A stretch of 64,000 nucleotides of DNA. Source: Caballeronia fortuita (GTDB lineage: Bacteria > Pseudomonadota > Gammaproteobacteria > Burkholderiales > Burkholderiaceae). Below, one piece after another: positions 10,026 through 19,005 of the stretch (positions within the stretch are counted from its first letter, which is position 1; every line of letters begins with the position of its first letter). The notes under the pieces were generated by a model. It saw nothing but the letters and a program-made list of their open reading frames with translations. It had not been told where the DNA came from and did not search any database. The DNA lies in the NCBI RefSeq assembly GCF_001544835.2, contig NZ_FCNX02000007.1, positions 186,001 to 250,000 on the forward strand. The letters are read 5' to 3'. The translations under genes were made by a program, and so were the position numbers.

Positions 10026-10874
10026 ATGGATACGACCCTCGCTACTTTCGAGAACGATGTCATCAACGCGTCGATGCTCGCGCCCGTGCTCGTCGATTTC
10101 TGGGCGCCGTGGTGCGGCCCGTGCAAGACGCTCGGACCGATGCTGGAGCGGCTCGAAGCCGAAGCCGGCGGCAAGTGGAAACTCGTCAAGGTGAACGTCG
10201 ACGAGAATCAGGAACTGGCCGCGCATTTCCAGGTGCGCAGCATTCCGCACGTGGTCGCGTTCGCGGATGGCCGCCCGGTGGATCAGTTCATCGGCGTGCT
10301 GCCCGAAGGCCAGTTGCGCGAATTCATCGACCGGCTCGTGCCCGCTGGCGCCGATGCCGAGCGCCGCATCGCGCAAGGTGCGTGGGCCGCGGGCAACCGC
10401 AAGCTCGCGATCGACACGATCAAGGCCGCGCTCGCGCTCGATCCTGGCTATGACGACGCGCGCCTAGACCTGATCGAATGGCTGATTGCGGAGCGCCGCA
10501 TCGACGAGGCGAAGGACGAGGACAAACTGCTGTCGCCGAAGACGACGCAAGGCATCGACGCACGCTACAACGCGCTGAAAACCGAGCTCGACGCCGCCGA
10601 TGCCGCCGCCGATCTGCCGCCCGCCGACGCGTTGATCGACGCGGTGAACGCGAATCCCGACGACCTCGACGCGCGTTTCGCGCTGGCCAACCGGCTGATC
10701 GCGGGACGCGATTACGCGGGCGCGCTGGAGCAACTGCTTGCGATCGTCGTGCGCGATCGCGCGTTCATGGACGATGTCGGCCGCAAGACGATGCTGTCCG
10801 TGTTCGAACTCGCCGCGAATCAGCCCGATCTCGTATCGCACTGGCGGCGCAAGCTGAGCGCGGCCATCAACTGA
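10026..10874 (+). CDS. ybbN: Chaperedoxin YbbN/CnoX (thioredoxin-TPR co-chaperone)
   Basis: 282-residue fusion of an N-terminal thioredoxin domain (about 1-110) and a C-terminal TPR region (about 115-282), the CnoX/YbbN architecture. CnoX holds proteins damaged by oxidation or bleach and passes them to DnaK and GroEL. The active site is FWAPWCGPCKTLGP with Cys30 and Cys33, so unlike E. coli YbbN it keeps the redox CxxC pair and may also be a working thioredoxin. An AGGAG precedes the ATG. It is convergent with tcdA. Confidence 0.92.
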   Translation: MDTTLATFENDVINASMLAPVLVDFWAPWCGPCKTLGPMLERLEAEAGGKWKLVKVNVDENQELAAHFQVRSIPHVVAFADGRPVDQFIGVLPEGQLREFIDRLVPAGADAERRIAQGAWAAGNRKLAIDTIKAALALDPGYDDARLDLIEWLIAERRIDEAKDEDKLLSPKTTQGIDARYNALKTELDAADAAADLPPADALIDAVNANPDDLDARFALANRLIAGRDYAGALEQLLAIVVRDRAFMDDVGRKTMLSVFELAANQPDLVSHWRRKLSAAIN

Positions 10875-10905
10875 TCACCGGTCGATCGTCGGCTTCGAAT
10901 TCGTT

Positions 10906-11751
10906 TCAGGCGGCGCGTTTCGCCATTTCGCGCAAGACATGCGCCGCCGCCGCGAAGCCGAAACTCGCCGTCACGCACACGCTCGACCCGAAACCCGCGC
11001 AATTGAGCCCGACCGGTCCCGCGTAATTCGCGCCGGTTTCCAGATGCTCGGCGCCTTCGCTGATGTCGCACGCGGGCGCCTCGGGATAGATCAGCGGCTC
11101 GTCCGAATACACCGCGCTCACCTTGAAGCGCGCCTTCGGGCCGCGCGGAAAACCATGCAGCTTGCGCAACTGGCCGCGCACTTTCGAGAGCAGCGGATCC
11201 TGAATCGTGAGCGCGAGATCGTCGATGCGAATGCGCGTCGGGTCGAGCTGCCCGCCCGCGCCGCCGACGGTGATGAGCGCCTGCTTGTGCGCCACGCACC
11301 ACGCGATGAGCGCCGTCTTCGTTCGCACGCTGTCGATCGCGTCGATCACGTAATCGAAACCGCCGCCGAGCGTTGCATCGAAATTGCCGGGTTCGACGAA
11401 GTCTTCGATCTCGCGCACCTCGCACGCCGGATCGATCCGCTTGATGCGCTCGGCCATCGCCGTGACTTTCGCCTTGCCATAGTTGCCGTCGAGCGCGTGG
11501 ATCTGGCGATTGGTGTTGCTTTCAGCGACGTTATCGAGATCGATTAGCGTAAGCCTGCCGACAGCACTGCGCGCAAGCGCCTCCGCCACCCAGGAGCCCA
11601 CGCCGCCAATGCCGATCACCGCGACATGCGCCTTTTCGAATGCGGCGAGCGCGGGTGCGCCGTACAGGCGCGCGATGCCGCCGAACCGGCGGTCGCGGTC
11701 GGCGGCTTCATCGGCGGAAGGCGTCGCGGTGGTTTCGGATGAAGCGTTCAT
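10906..11751 (-). CDS. tcdA: tRNA threonylcarbamoyladenosine dehydratase TcdA
   Basis: E1-like (ThiF/MoeB family) enzyme that cyclises t6A37 to ct6A on tRNA using ATP. The nucleotide-binding segment is VIGIGGVGSWVAEALARSAV followed by LIDLDNVAESNTNRQ. DYVIDAIDSVRTK and the C-terminal GLNCAGFGSSVCVTASFG are typical of TcdA/CsdL. The ATG at 11751 gives 281 residues; a TTG at 11793 could add 14, but I see no ribosome site favouring it. It acts downstream of TsaE, whose gene lies 5 kb away. Confidence 0.93.
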   Translation of the reverse strand: MNASSETTATPSADEAADRDRRFGGIARLYGAPALAAFEKAHVAVIGIGGVGSWVAEALARSAVGRLTLIDLDNVAESNTNRQIHALDGNYGKAKVTAMAERIKRIDPACEVREIEDFVEPGNFDATLGGGFDYVIDAIDSVRTKTALIAWCVAHKQALITVGGAGGQLDPTRIRIDDLALTIQDPLLSKVRGQLRKLHGFPRGPKARFKVSAVYSDEPLIYPEAPACDISEGAEHLETGANYAGPVGLNCAGFGSSVCVTASFGFAAAAHVLREMAKRAA

Positions 11752-12008
11752 GTCGTGCGGTTCAGTGAGAAACAAGGAAGCGTTGAAAGCCAATCAAAAG
11801 CTACCGAAATGCGCGCATGTTGTGCAGCATCAAGAAACGCTTACAGATGGCTATCGAGTGAGCGATCGCGGTAGGTCGATCATGCAAAATGCGGGCGAAT
11901 TGCGTATTCTGCCTTATCGAAACAGTGAACGTGATAGCCGCGCACGCCTTGCCGCGCGGACCGCTCGAGCGTTCACGGGTAATCAGGGCAAGATCGTTCC
12001 ACCTTGGC

Positions 12009-12014
12009 TATACT
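12009..12014 (+). promoter_or_regulatory. Candidate -10 box for pdxH
   Basis: TATACT lies 27 bases before the pdxH start in the 289-bp gap after the divergent tcdA gene. No convincing -35 is visible at 16-18 bp. The rest of that gap shows no gene I can support. Confidence 0.3.
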
Positions 12015-12040
12015 GACGCGACTGTAGCGCTTGCATAAAA

Positions 12041-12682
12041 ATGACGACCCTCGCAGACCTTCGCAAAAACTATTCGCGCGGCGCGCTCGACTCCGCCGAC
12101 GTCGATTCCGATCCCGTGAGCCAGTTCCAGACCTGGTTCGCCCAGGCGCTCGATGCGAAGCTGCCCGAACCGAATGCGATGACGCTCGCGACCGTCGATG
12201 CGCAAGGGCGTCCGTCCGCGCGCATCGTGCTCATCAAGGGCGTTGACGCACGTGGCTTTGTTTTTTTTACCAATTACGATAGCCGAAAAGGCCGCGAGCT
12301 CGCCGCCAATCCCGCCGCGAGCCTGTTGTTCCACTGGATCGAGCTCGAGCGTCAGGTGCGCATCGAAGGGCGCGTCGAAAAGACGAGCGATGAGGAGAGC
12401 GATGCCTACTATGCGTCGCGTCCGCTCGGCTCGCGCATCGGCGCGTGGGCATCGGATCAGAGTCAGCTGCTGGAAAGCCGCGAAGCGCTGGAAGCACGCG
12501 AGCGCGAAATGATCGCGAAGTATGGCGACGCGCCGCCGCGCCCGCCGCACTGGGGCGGCTATCGCCTCGTGCCCGACAACATCGAATTCTGGCAGGGACG
12601 CCCGTCGCGCCTTCACGACCGCATCGTCTACACGCGGGACGATGCGCGCGATTCGTGGCGAATCATGAGACTCGCGCCGTAA
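12041..12682 (+). CDS. pdxH: Pyridoxine/pyridoxamine 5'-phosphate oxidase PdxH
   Basis: FMN enzyme that oxidises PNP or PMP to pyridoxal 5'-phosphate, the last step of vitamin B6 synthesis and salvage. The 213 residues carry the whole family pattern: [69 protein letters not shown], and the C-terminal domain [15 protein letters not shown] ending [11 protein letters not shown] made here serves KynU and GlyA encoded in this window, and pdxA is also present further right. Confidence 0.96.
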   Translation: MTTLADLRKNYSRGALDSADVDSDPVSQFQTWFAQALDAKLPEPNAMTLATVDAQGRPSARIVLIKGVDARGFVFFTNYDSRKGRELAANPAASLLFHWIELERQVRIEGRVEKTSDEESDAYYASRPLGSRIGAWASDQSQLLESREALEAREREMIAKYGDAPPRPPHWGGYRLVPDNIEFWQGRPSRLHDRIVYTRDDARDSWRIMRLAP

Positions 12683-12783
12683 GTCAAAAGAGCGCGGGCA
12701 TTGGCAGCAACCGAGATCGCAACGGCAACGAACATGAGGGCGCGAGCCTTCACCTTGATTTTCTTTAGCGCGGAGAAACAAGC

Positions 12784-13998
12784 ATGTTCTGGGAGAAGAA
12801 GCTGACGCAGTGGGTTGAGGAAGTGCGTGACCGGGCGAATCTGCCCGCGCGCCTCGTGCTGTGGGATGGCCAGCAGCACGATTTCGGCCAGTTCGCCGCG
12901 CCTCAGGTGACGTTGCATGTGAAGAGCGCGACCGCGCTGCCCTATCTGCTCGAACCGAGTCTCGACAATCTCGGCGAAGCGTACGTGAAGGGCAAGATCG
13001 ATATCGAAGGGAAGCTCTCGGACATCATCAACATCGGCTATTCGCTCGCGAAGAGCACGGTGACGAGCGCGAGCAAGCTCGCCCGCGTGCGACGTTACTT
13101 CAATCACTCGAAGACGTCGGACAAGAAGGCCATTCAGTACCACTACGATGTGTCGAACGAGTTCTATCAGCTCTGGCTCGACAAGAACATGGTGTACTCC
13201 TGCGCGTACTTCGAGAACGGCGACGAGGACATCGACACCGCGCAGTTGAAGAAGATCGACCACATTCTCACGAAGATTCAGGTCCAGCCGGGGCAGCGCC
13301 TGCTCGATATCGGCTGCGGCTGGGGCGCGCTCGTGATTCGCGCAGCGCAAAAGTTCGGCGCGAAGTGCGTGGGCGTGACGCTCTCGGAGAACCAGTTCAA
13401 GCTCGCGACCGAGCGCGTGAAAGCGGCGGGCCTCGAAGACCGGATCGAAATCCGCTTGCAGGATTACCGCGATATTCCGGGGCAGTTCGACCGCATTACG
13501 AGCGTCGGCATGTTCGAGCACGTCGGGCGGAAGAATCTGCCGGAGTACTTCGCGCGGATTCGCGAACTGCTCGTCGATGACGGTATCGCGATGAATCACG
13601 GCATCACCTCTTCCGATGCCGACAGCGGCGAGACGTCGCTTGGCGGTGGCGAGTTCATCGACAAATACGTGTTTCCGGATGGCGAACTGCCGCACATCAG
13701 CCTCGCGCTCGAATGCATGCAGCGCGGCGGGCTGGAAGCGATCGACGTGGAAAGCCTGCGGCGGCACTACGCGCGCACGCTCGACATCTGGGCCGACCGC
13801 TTCGAGGAGAACGCGGCAGCGGCGAAGAATCTCGTCGACGACGAACACTTTCGCATCTGGCGTGTGTATCTCGCGGGCTGCGCGTATGCGTTCGAGAACG
13901 ACGATGTGTCGATCTATCAGGTGATCTGCCGCAAGGCGGGACGCAGCGCGAAAACGCTACCGTGGTCGCGGCGGTATATTTATGAGAAGGCGCTCTGA
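12784..13998 (+). CDS. cfa: Cyclopropane-fatty-acyl-phospholipid synthase
   Basis: SAM-dependent enzyme that adds a methylene bridge to unsaturated acyl chains of membrane phospholipids, usually at entry to stationary phase or under acid stress. 404 residues: an N-terminal lipid-binding domain (about 1-100), then YHYDVSNEFYQLWLDKNMVY, the SAM-binding LLDIGCGWGALVIRA, GVTLSENQFKLA and MFEHVGRKNLPEYF. GGAGAAA precedes the ATG. It is about 100 bp after pdxH and 11 bp before the DUF72 gene. Confidence 0.95.
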   Translation: MFWEKKLTQWVEEVRDRANLPARLVLWDGQQHDFGQFAAPQVTLHVKSATALPYLLEPSLDNLGEAYVKGKIDIEGKLSDIINIGYSLAKSTVTSASKLARVRRYFNHSKTSDKKAIQYHYDVSNEFYQLWLDKNMVYSCAYFENGDEDIDTAQLKKIDHILTKIQVQPGQRLLDIGCGWGALVIRAAQKFGAKCVGVTLSENQFKLATERVKAAGLEDRIEIRLQDYRDIPGQFDRITSVGMFEHVGRKNLPEYFARIRELLVDDGIAMNHGITSSDADSGETSLGGGEFIDKYVFPDGELPHISLALECMQRGGLEAIDVESLRRHYARTLDIWADRFEENAAAAKNLVDDEHFRIWRVYLAGCAYAFENDDVSIYQVICRKAGRSAKTLPWSRRYIYEKAL

Positions 13999-14009
13999 TT
14001 CAACAGCCC

Positions 14010-15071
14010 ATGCAACATGAGTCGGCCGGACAGACCGATCTGTTCGGCGCGCCCGCTCCATCCGAAGTCCCGCAGCAACCCAAGCCACCCAACCCACCCA
14101 AAGCGCGCGGCGTTCTCCCCGCGCCCGTCCAGCCCGAACTCGAAGCCCTTGCAAAACGCCTTCCCGATGCGATCCATCTCGGCACGTCGACGTGGTCGTT
14201 CCCAGGCTGGCGCGGCATCGTCTACGGCGATGAATACTCGAACACCAAGCTTTCGCGCGACGGTCTCACTGCTTACGGCGCACATCCGCTTCTGAAAAGC
14301 GTGTCGATCGACCGCTCGTTTTATGCGCCGCTATCGCTCGCCGAATACGCGCGCTACGCGTCGCAGGTGCCCGCGCATTTCCGCTTTATCGTGAAGGCGC
14401 CCGCCTCCGTCACCGATGCCTTCATCCGCGGCGAGCGCGGCACGCCGGACGCGGAAAACCCGGCGTTCCTGAACGCGCAGATCGCCATCGACGAATTCGT
14501 CGCGCCTTGCATCGGCGGACTCGGTGAGAAAGCTGGCGCGCTCGTGTTCCAGTTCTCGCCGCTGCCCGACGCGATGATCGTCGAACCGGCGCGCTTCATC
14601 GATCGGCTGTCGGCGTTTCTGCAAGCGCTGCCGCCGCTCGAAGGCGACGCGTGCTACGCGGTCGAAATCCGCGATGCCGTCATGCTCACGCCGCGCTTCA
14701 TCCGCGCGCTGCGAGAGGCGAATGTGCGCTATTGCATCGGCGTGCACGCGCGTATGCCGGACGTGCGCCGTCAGGCGAACGCGCTCGCGCTGCTGGATGA
14801 AGACAGGATGGGGCCGCTCGTCGTGCGCTGGAGTCTGCACAGCGGCTTCAAATACGAACAGGCGAAGGCGAAGTACGAACCGTTCGACAGAATCGTCGAC
14901 GAAGACCTCGACACGCGCGATGCGCTCGCCGAACTGGCCGCGCGATATGCGATCGCGGGCCAGCCGGTCGTGATCGCGGCCAACAACAAGGCGGAAGGTT
15001 CCGCGCCGCTTACCTGCTTCGAACTCGCGCGCGGCATCGCGGAGCACTGCGAGCGCGCACGGATCGCGTGA
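14010..15071 (+). CDS. DUF72 family protein with N-terminal clamp-like motif
   Basis: 353-residue DUF72 (YecE-like) protein. The conserved domain starts near residue 50 with HLGTSTWSFPGWRG and includes SVSIDRSFYAPLSLAEY, FRFIVKAPASVTD, GALVFQFSPLP and a late VVIAANNKAEGSAP. From memory, solved DUF72 structures are TIM barrels related in shape to endonuclease IV; the biochemical role is not known. The extra N-terminus is Pro-rich and disordered-looking and contains QTDLF at residues 8-12, which fits a beta sliding clamp-binding pentapeptide. It follows cfa after 11 bp, so they may be co-transcribed, and is convergent with msrA. Confidence 0.88.
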   Translation: MQHESAGQTDLFGAPAPSEVPQQPKPPNPPKARGVLPAPVQPELEALAKRLPDAIHLGTSTWSFPGWRGIVYGDEYSNTKLSRDGLTAYGAHPLLKSVSIDRSFYAPLSLAEYARYASQVPAHFRFIVKAPASVTDAFIRGERGTPDAENPAFLNAQIAIDEFVAPCIGGLGEKAGALVFQFSPLPDAMIVEPARFIDRLSAFLQALPPLEGDACYAVEIRDAVMLTPRFIRALREANVRYCIGVHARMPDVRRQANALALLDEDRMGPLVVRWSLHSGFKYEQAKAKYEPFDRIVDEDLDTRDALAELAARYAIAGQPVVIAANNKAEGSAPLTCFELARGIAEHCERARIA

Positions 15072-15085
15072 AGGCTAGAAGCGCA

Positions 15086-15634
15086 TCACGCCTTCAGCCG
15101 ATGCACGAACTTCTTGCGAAACTTCGCGACCTTCGGCCCGACGACCGCCGCGCAATAGCCCTGATTCGGATGCTGCGCGAAGTAGTTCTGGTGATACGCC
15201 TCGGCGGGATAGTAGTCGTCGTCGAGCGGCACGACTTGCGTGACGATCTTGCCGCCGTAGACATCCTCGCGCTGAAGCTCGTCGATGACTTCAAGCGCAA
15301 TCTTGCGTTGCTCGTCCGAATGCGTGAACACGGCCGAGCGATACTGCGTGCCGACATCGTTGCCCTGCCGGTTGAGCTGCGTCGGATCGTGCGTCGCGAA
15401 GAAAATTTCCAGCACGTCTCGATAGCTGATGACCGACGGATCGAACACGACCTTCACGACTTCCGCGTGGCCGGTGTCGCCTTCGCACACCTGCTCGTAC
15501 GACGGATTCACCACCTTCCCGCCCGCGTAGCCCGATTCGACCGACTCCACGCCCTGCACCGCGAGGAACACGGCTTCGGTACACCAGAAACATCCGCCGC
15601 CGAGCGTGGCGGTCTCAAGTCCGGGTTGAGTCAT
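15086..15634 (-). CDS. msrA: Peptide-methionine (S)-S-oxide reductase MsrA
   Basis: Repairs the S-epimer of oxidised methionine in proteins with thioredoxin. 182 residues with the catalytic GGGCFWCTEAVF (nucleophile Cys15), followed by VESVESGYAGG, YEQVCEGDTGHAEVVKV, FFATHDPTQLNRQGNDVGTQ and YHQNYFAQHPNQGYC; that last Cys is a candidate resolving cysteine. Start at 15634 has a GAGGAG ribosome site. No msrB fusion. It is convergent with the DUF72 gene across 14 bp. Confidence 0.95.
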   Translation of the reverse strand: MTQPGLETATLGGGCFWCTEAVFLAVQGVESVESGYAGGKVVNPSYEQVCEGDTGHAEVVKVVFDPSVISYRDVLEIFFATHDPTQLNRQGNDVGTQYRSAVFTHSDEQRKIALEVIDELQREDVYGGKIVTQVVPLDDDYYPAEAYHQNYFAQHPNQGYCAAVVGPKVAKFRKKFVHRLKA

Positions 15635-15936
15635 AAGGCAAGCTCCTCATCAAGTGCATGCGGCGAGGCCGCGGATCGTGCATATGGATGCGTCCGGCCA
15701 ATTCTTCAATCCGCCGCACGCGCCGGATCGAGCTTACTGGGTTTGCGCACGCCGCGCTCGAAGCCGCCCGGCGGCAGAAAACTTGCTGCGCAAGTACGGT
15801 CATCCGGCGGCCGTCGACTGCCGATTCCGATAGAATCGACACAAATCTCCAGCTTTTACATGATTTCCGAAAAGGTTCTTCCGACTGAAGCGCGACGCGC
15901 GGCCGGCTCGGCAGCACACGACACCTCATCTGTCCA
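15635..15936. other. Intergenic region between divergent msrA and flavin reductase
   Basis: About 300 bp with the start regions of two divergent genes. I see no convincing gene, RNA or inverted repeat. The short open frames here overlap each other without ribosome sites or protein-like composition. Confidence 0.6.
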
Positions 15937-16449
15937 ATGACCCGCGCCAAAACCCCGAATTTCGATCCGACCGCGTTTCGCGCCGCGCTCGGCCAGTTTG
16001 CGACCGGCGTCACGGTCATCACGACGCGTACCCAAAGCGGCCAGTTGGTCGGCATCACCGCCAGCTCGTTCAACTCGGTATCGCTCAATCCGCCGCTCGT
16101 GCTGTGGAGTCTCGCGACGAAATCCGCGTCGATGCCGGTATTCCGCGCCAATAGTCACTACGTGGTGAACGTGCTCGCGGCGTCGCAGATCGACTTGTGC
16201 AAGCGTTTCGCGACGGTCAAGGGCGACCGCTTCGCGGGCGTTTCGCACGCCGCCGGCGACACCGGCATGCCGGTGCTCGACGGCGCGCTCGCATGGTTCG
16301 AATGCCACAATCGCAGCCGCTACGACGAAGGCGATCACGTGATCTTCGTCGGCGAAGTGGAACGCTGCGGCGTGCGCGAAGACGCGGCGCAGGTCGCGCC
16401 GCTCGTCTTTCAGGCGGGCGCTTTTCACACGCTCGGACCGCTCGAATAA
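15937..16449 (+). CDS. Flavin reductase-like domain protein
   Basis: 170-residue single-domain protein of the flavin reductase (FMN-binding split-barrel, HpaC/DszD-like) family. Family elements are FRAALGQFATGVTVITTRT near the start, VGITASSFNSVSLNPPLVLW, SHYVVNVLAASQIDLCKRFA and GDHVIFVGEVERC. Such proteins reduce free FMN or FAD with NAD(P)H for a partner monooxygenase, but no monooxygenase is adjacent, so the partner is unknown. It ends one base before the convergent AsnC/Lrp-type regulator. Confidence 0.88.
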   Translation: MTRAKTPNFDPTAFRAALGQFATGVTVITTRTQSGQLVGITASSFNSVSLNPPLVLWSLATKSASMPVFRANSHYVVNVLAASQIDLCKRFATVKGDRFAGVSHAAGDTGMPVLDGALAWFECHNRSRYDEGDHVIFVGEVERCGVREDAAQVAPLVFQAGAFHTLGPLE

Positions 16450-16450
16450 C

Positions 16451-16954
16451 TTACGCCGCGTGGCCGCGTCCCGGCTGCTCGATCAGCGCCACCGGCACGC
16501 CCGCGTCGTCTTTCATCGTCTGAAGCACGATGTTCGAGCGGATGTCGATCACGCCGGGCGCCTTGTAGAGCTTCGAGAGAATGAAGTCGGAGTAATGCTT
16601 GAGGTTGTGCGCCAGCACGCGCAGCACGTAATGCGTGTCGCCCGTGACGACGAACGCGCCGACCACTTCGGGCCATTCGCGGACGGCGGCGGCGAACTTC
16701 TCGTGCCAGTTTTCCTGGTCGTTGCGCATCGACACATGGACGAACGCCTCAAGTTCGATGCCGAGCCGCTCGCGGTCGAGGCACGCGCGATAGCTCGCGA
16801 TCACCCCTTCCTCTTCCAGTAGCCGCATTCGGCGCAAGCACGCCGACGGCGACAGCGCGATGCGCTCCGCCAGGTCCAGGTTACTGATCCGTCCATCTTC
16901 CTGCAGTACCGCCAGAATTCGGCAATCCGTTGCATCGAGCGTGAAGCCGGTCAT
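16451..16954 (-). CDS. AsnC/Lrp-type transcriptional regulator of the kyn genes (KynR-like)
   Basis: 167-residue AsnC/Lrp-family protein. The N-terminal helix-turn-helix is DGRISNLDLAERIALSPSACLRRM with the typical wing VIASYRACLDRERLG; this is shown here as its key segments DLAERIALSPSACLRR and EEGVIASYRA. A RAM ligand-binding domain follows (VVGAFVVTGDTHYVLRV). It is divergent from kynB across 134 bp. In pseudomonads and Burkholderia an Lrp-type KynR beside kynBUA activates them in response to kynurenine, and position suggests the same job. Autoregulation is likely but not shown. Confidence 0.88.
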   Translation of the reverse strand: MTGFTLDATDCRILAVLQEDGRISNLDLAERIALSPSACLRRMRLLEEEGVIASYRACLDRERLGIELEAFVHVSMRNDQENWHEKFAAAVREWPEVVGAFVVTGDTHYVLRVLAHNLKHYSDFILSKLYKAPGVIDIRSNIVLQTMKDDAGVPVALIEQPGRGHAA

Positions 16955-16979
16955 TTTTTGAGTCCCCTAGCCCGTTTCA

Positions 16980-16994
16980 TCGAATTATGTTCTA
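16980..16994. promoter_or_regulatory. Candidate Lrp-type binding site
   Basis: TCGAATTATGTTCTA matches the general E. coli Lrp consensus at 11 of 15 positions and lies in the gap between the regulator and kynB. It is an AT-rich island in GC-rich DNA. No footprint evidence exists in the sequence itself. Confidence 0.3.
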
Positions 16995-17047
16995 AGCGCG
17001 ACACTTTTGGGTGGTTATTTCGCAAGCACTTTTCCAGATGACACGAC

Positions 17048-17053
17048 TATGAT
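17048..17053 (+). promoter_or_regulatory. Candidate -10 box of the kynBUA promoter
   Basis: TATGAT, 36 bases before the kynB ATG. The -35 position (about 17025-17030, AGCACT) is far from consensus, which would fit a promoter that needs an activator. Confidence 0.35.
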
Positions 17054-17088
17054 TTGACGCATCTCCACGCTTTCTGCTAGGGCGCGTC

Positions 17089-17715
17089 ATGACGCTTCTG
17101 GACATTTCTCCGCCGATCGACACCGCCACGCCCGTCTGGCCAGGCGATACGCCGGTCGGCATCGAGCGCGTGTGGCGCATAGAGGCGGGCTCGCCCGTCA
17201 ACGTCGCGCGCCTCACGCTATCGCCGCATACCGGCGCGCACGCCGACGCGCCGCTTCACTACGACGAACACGGCCAGCCGATCGGCGCGGTCGCGCTCGA
17301 TACTTACATCGGCGCGTGCCGGGTCGTGCACTGCATCGGAGCGTCGCCGCTCGTGATGCCGGAGCACGTCGCCGCGCATCTCGCCGATCGTCCGTCGCGC
17401 ATTCTGCTACGCACCTACGCGAACGCGCCGCTCGACGCGTGGGACAGCGCCTTCACCGCCGTCGCGCCGCAAACCATCGACTTGCTGGCGGAAAGCGGCG
17501 TGAAGCTGATCGGCATCGATACGCCGTCGCTCGATCCGCAAGATTCGAAGACGATGGACGCGCACAAGCGCATCCGCGCACACGGCATGGCGATCCTCGA
17601 AGGCCTCGTGCTCGACGCCGTCGTGCCCGGCGATTACGAACTGATCGCGCTGCCGCTCAAATTCTCGACACTCGATGCAAGTCCGGTTCGCGCCGTACTG
17701 CGCCCGCTTTCCTGA
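17089..17715 (+). CDS. kynB: Arylformamidase (kynurenine formamidase) KynB
   Basis: Metal-dependent cyclase-family hydrolase that converts N-formylkynurenine to kynurenine, step two of tryptophan breakdown. 208 residues with the metal-binding segment [17 protein letters not shown], then [35 protein letters not shown] and a C-terminal [19 protein letters not shown]. First gene of kynBUA. Its stop (TGA 17713-17715) overlaps an ATG at 17715 in the kynU frame. Confidence 0.95.
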   Translation: MTLLDISPPIDTATPVWPGDTPVGIERVWRIEAGSPVNVARLTLSPHTGAHADAPLHYDEHGQPIGAVALDTYIGACRVVHCIGASPLVMPEHVAAHLADRPSRILLRTYANAPLDAWDSAFTAVAPQTIDLLAESGVKLIGIDTPSLDPQDSKTMDAHKRIRAHGMAILEGLVLDAVVPGDYELIALPLKFSTLDASPVRAVLRPLS

Positions 17716-17741
17716 TGATCCGCACATTTATGGACTTTTCG

Positions 17742-18992
17742 ATGAAACATCGTGACGAAGCCGCGGCGCTAGACCGCGACGATCCGCTCGGCACACTGCG
17801 CGACCAGTTCGCGCTCGCCGATGGCGTGATCTATCTCGACGGCAATTCGCTCGGCGTGCCGCCCAAGGCCGCGGCCGCGCGCGCCGCCGACGTGATCGCC
17901 GCCGAATGGGGCGAAGGCCTGATCCGAAGCTGGAACACGGCGGGCTGGTTCGCGCTGCCCAAGCGTCTCGGTAACAAGCTGGCGCCGCTGATCGGCGCGG
18001 GCGAGGACGAAGTCGTCGTCACGGACACGATTTCCGCGAATCTCTTCAAGATCCTGTCGGCGGCGCTGAAGCTCGCGAACGAGCGCGATCCGAAGCGCCG
18101 CGTGATCGTCTCCGAACGTTCGAACTTTCCGACCGATCTGTATATCGCGCAGGGTTTGATCGAGCAGCTCGATCGCGGCTACGAGCTGCGACTCGTCGAC
18201 GATCCGTCCGAGTTGCCGGCGGCGATCGACGAGCACACCGCCATCGCGATGATCACGCACGTCAACTATCGCACCGGGTACATGCACGACATGGCCACGC
18301 TTACGCAGACGATTCACCGCGCGGGCGCGCTCGCGGTCTGGGATCTCGCGCATTCGGCGGGTGCGGTGCCGATCGATCTGAATGGCGTCGGCGCGGATTA
18401 CGCCGTCGGTTGCACGTACAAGTATCTGAACGGCGGGCCGGGCTCGCCCGCGTTCGTGTGGGTGCCGAAGCGCCATCAGAACGCGTTCTCGCAGCCGCTT
18501 TCCGGCTGGTGGGGCCACAAGAAGCCGTTCGAGATGAATCCGGTGTATCGCCCGGACGACGGCATCGGGCGATTTCTTTGCGGCACGCAGCCGATCGTAT
18601 CGATGTCGCTCGTCGAATGCGGTCTCGATGTCTTTCTGCAGACCGACATGCAGGCGCTCAGAAAGAAGTCGCTCGCGCTGAGCGATCTGTTCATCAAGCT
18701 GGTCGAGGAACGTTGCGGCGAATTCCCGCTTTCGCTCGCGACGCCGCGCGAGCACGCGCAACGTGGCTCGCAGGCGAGCTTCGAGCATCCGCACGGCTAT
18801 GAGGTGATGCAGGCGCTGATCGCGCGCGGCGTGATCGGCGATTATCGCGAGCCGCGCATTCTGCGCTTCGGCTTCACGCCGCTGTACACGCGTTTCGTCG
18901 ATGTTTGGGACGCCGTCGAAGTCCTGCGCGACGTGCTCGCGACCGAAAGCTGGCGCGCGCCCGAGTTCGCCGAGCGCGCATCGGTGACCTGA
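17742..18992 (+). CDS. kynU: Kynureninase KynU
   Basis: PLP enzyme that splits kynurenine into anthranilate and alanine. Typical segments are [84 protein letters not shown] and the PLP-lysine region [17 protein letters not shown] chose the ATG at 17742 ([11 protein letters not shown]) because it resembles the start of Burkholderia homologs I remember. The ATG at 17715, which overlaps the kynB stop, would add nine residues and allow direct coupling; neither has a strong ribosome site. Confidence 0.94.
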   Translation: MKHRDEAAALDRDDPLGTLRDQFALADGVIYLDGNSLGVPPKAAAARAADVIAAEWGEGLIRSWNTAGWFALPKRLGNKLAPLIGAGEDEVVVTDTISANLFKILSAALKLANERDPKRRVIVSERSNFPTDLYIAQGLIEQLDRGYELRLVDDPSELPAAIDEHTAIAMITHVNYRTGYMHDMATLTQTIHRAGALAVWDLAHSAGAVPIDLNGVGADYAVGCTYKYLNGGPGSPAFVWVPKRHQNAFSQPLSGWWGHKKPFEMNPVYRPDDGIGRFLCGTQPIVSMSLVECGLDVFLQTDMQALRKKSLALSDLFIKLVEERCGEFPLSLATPREHAQRGSQASFEHPHGYEVMQALIARGVIGDYREPRILRFGFTPLYTRFVDVWDAVEVLRDVLATESWRAPEFAERASVT

Positions 18993-19005
18993 GAGGAACG
19001 TCGAC

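Noticed and set aside
17172..17714. N-terminal extension of the kynU frame through kynB
   Set aside because: It is Arg-rich, lies wholly inside kynB in another frame and matches nothing in kynureninase.
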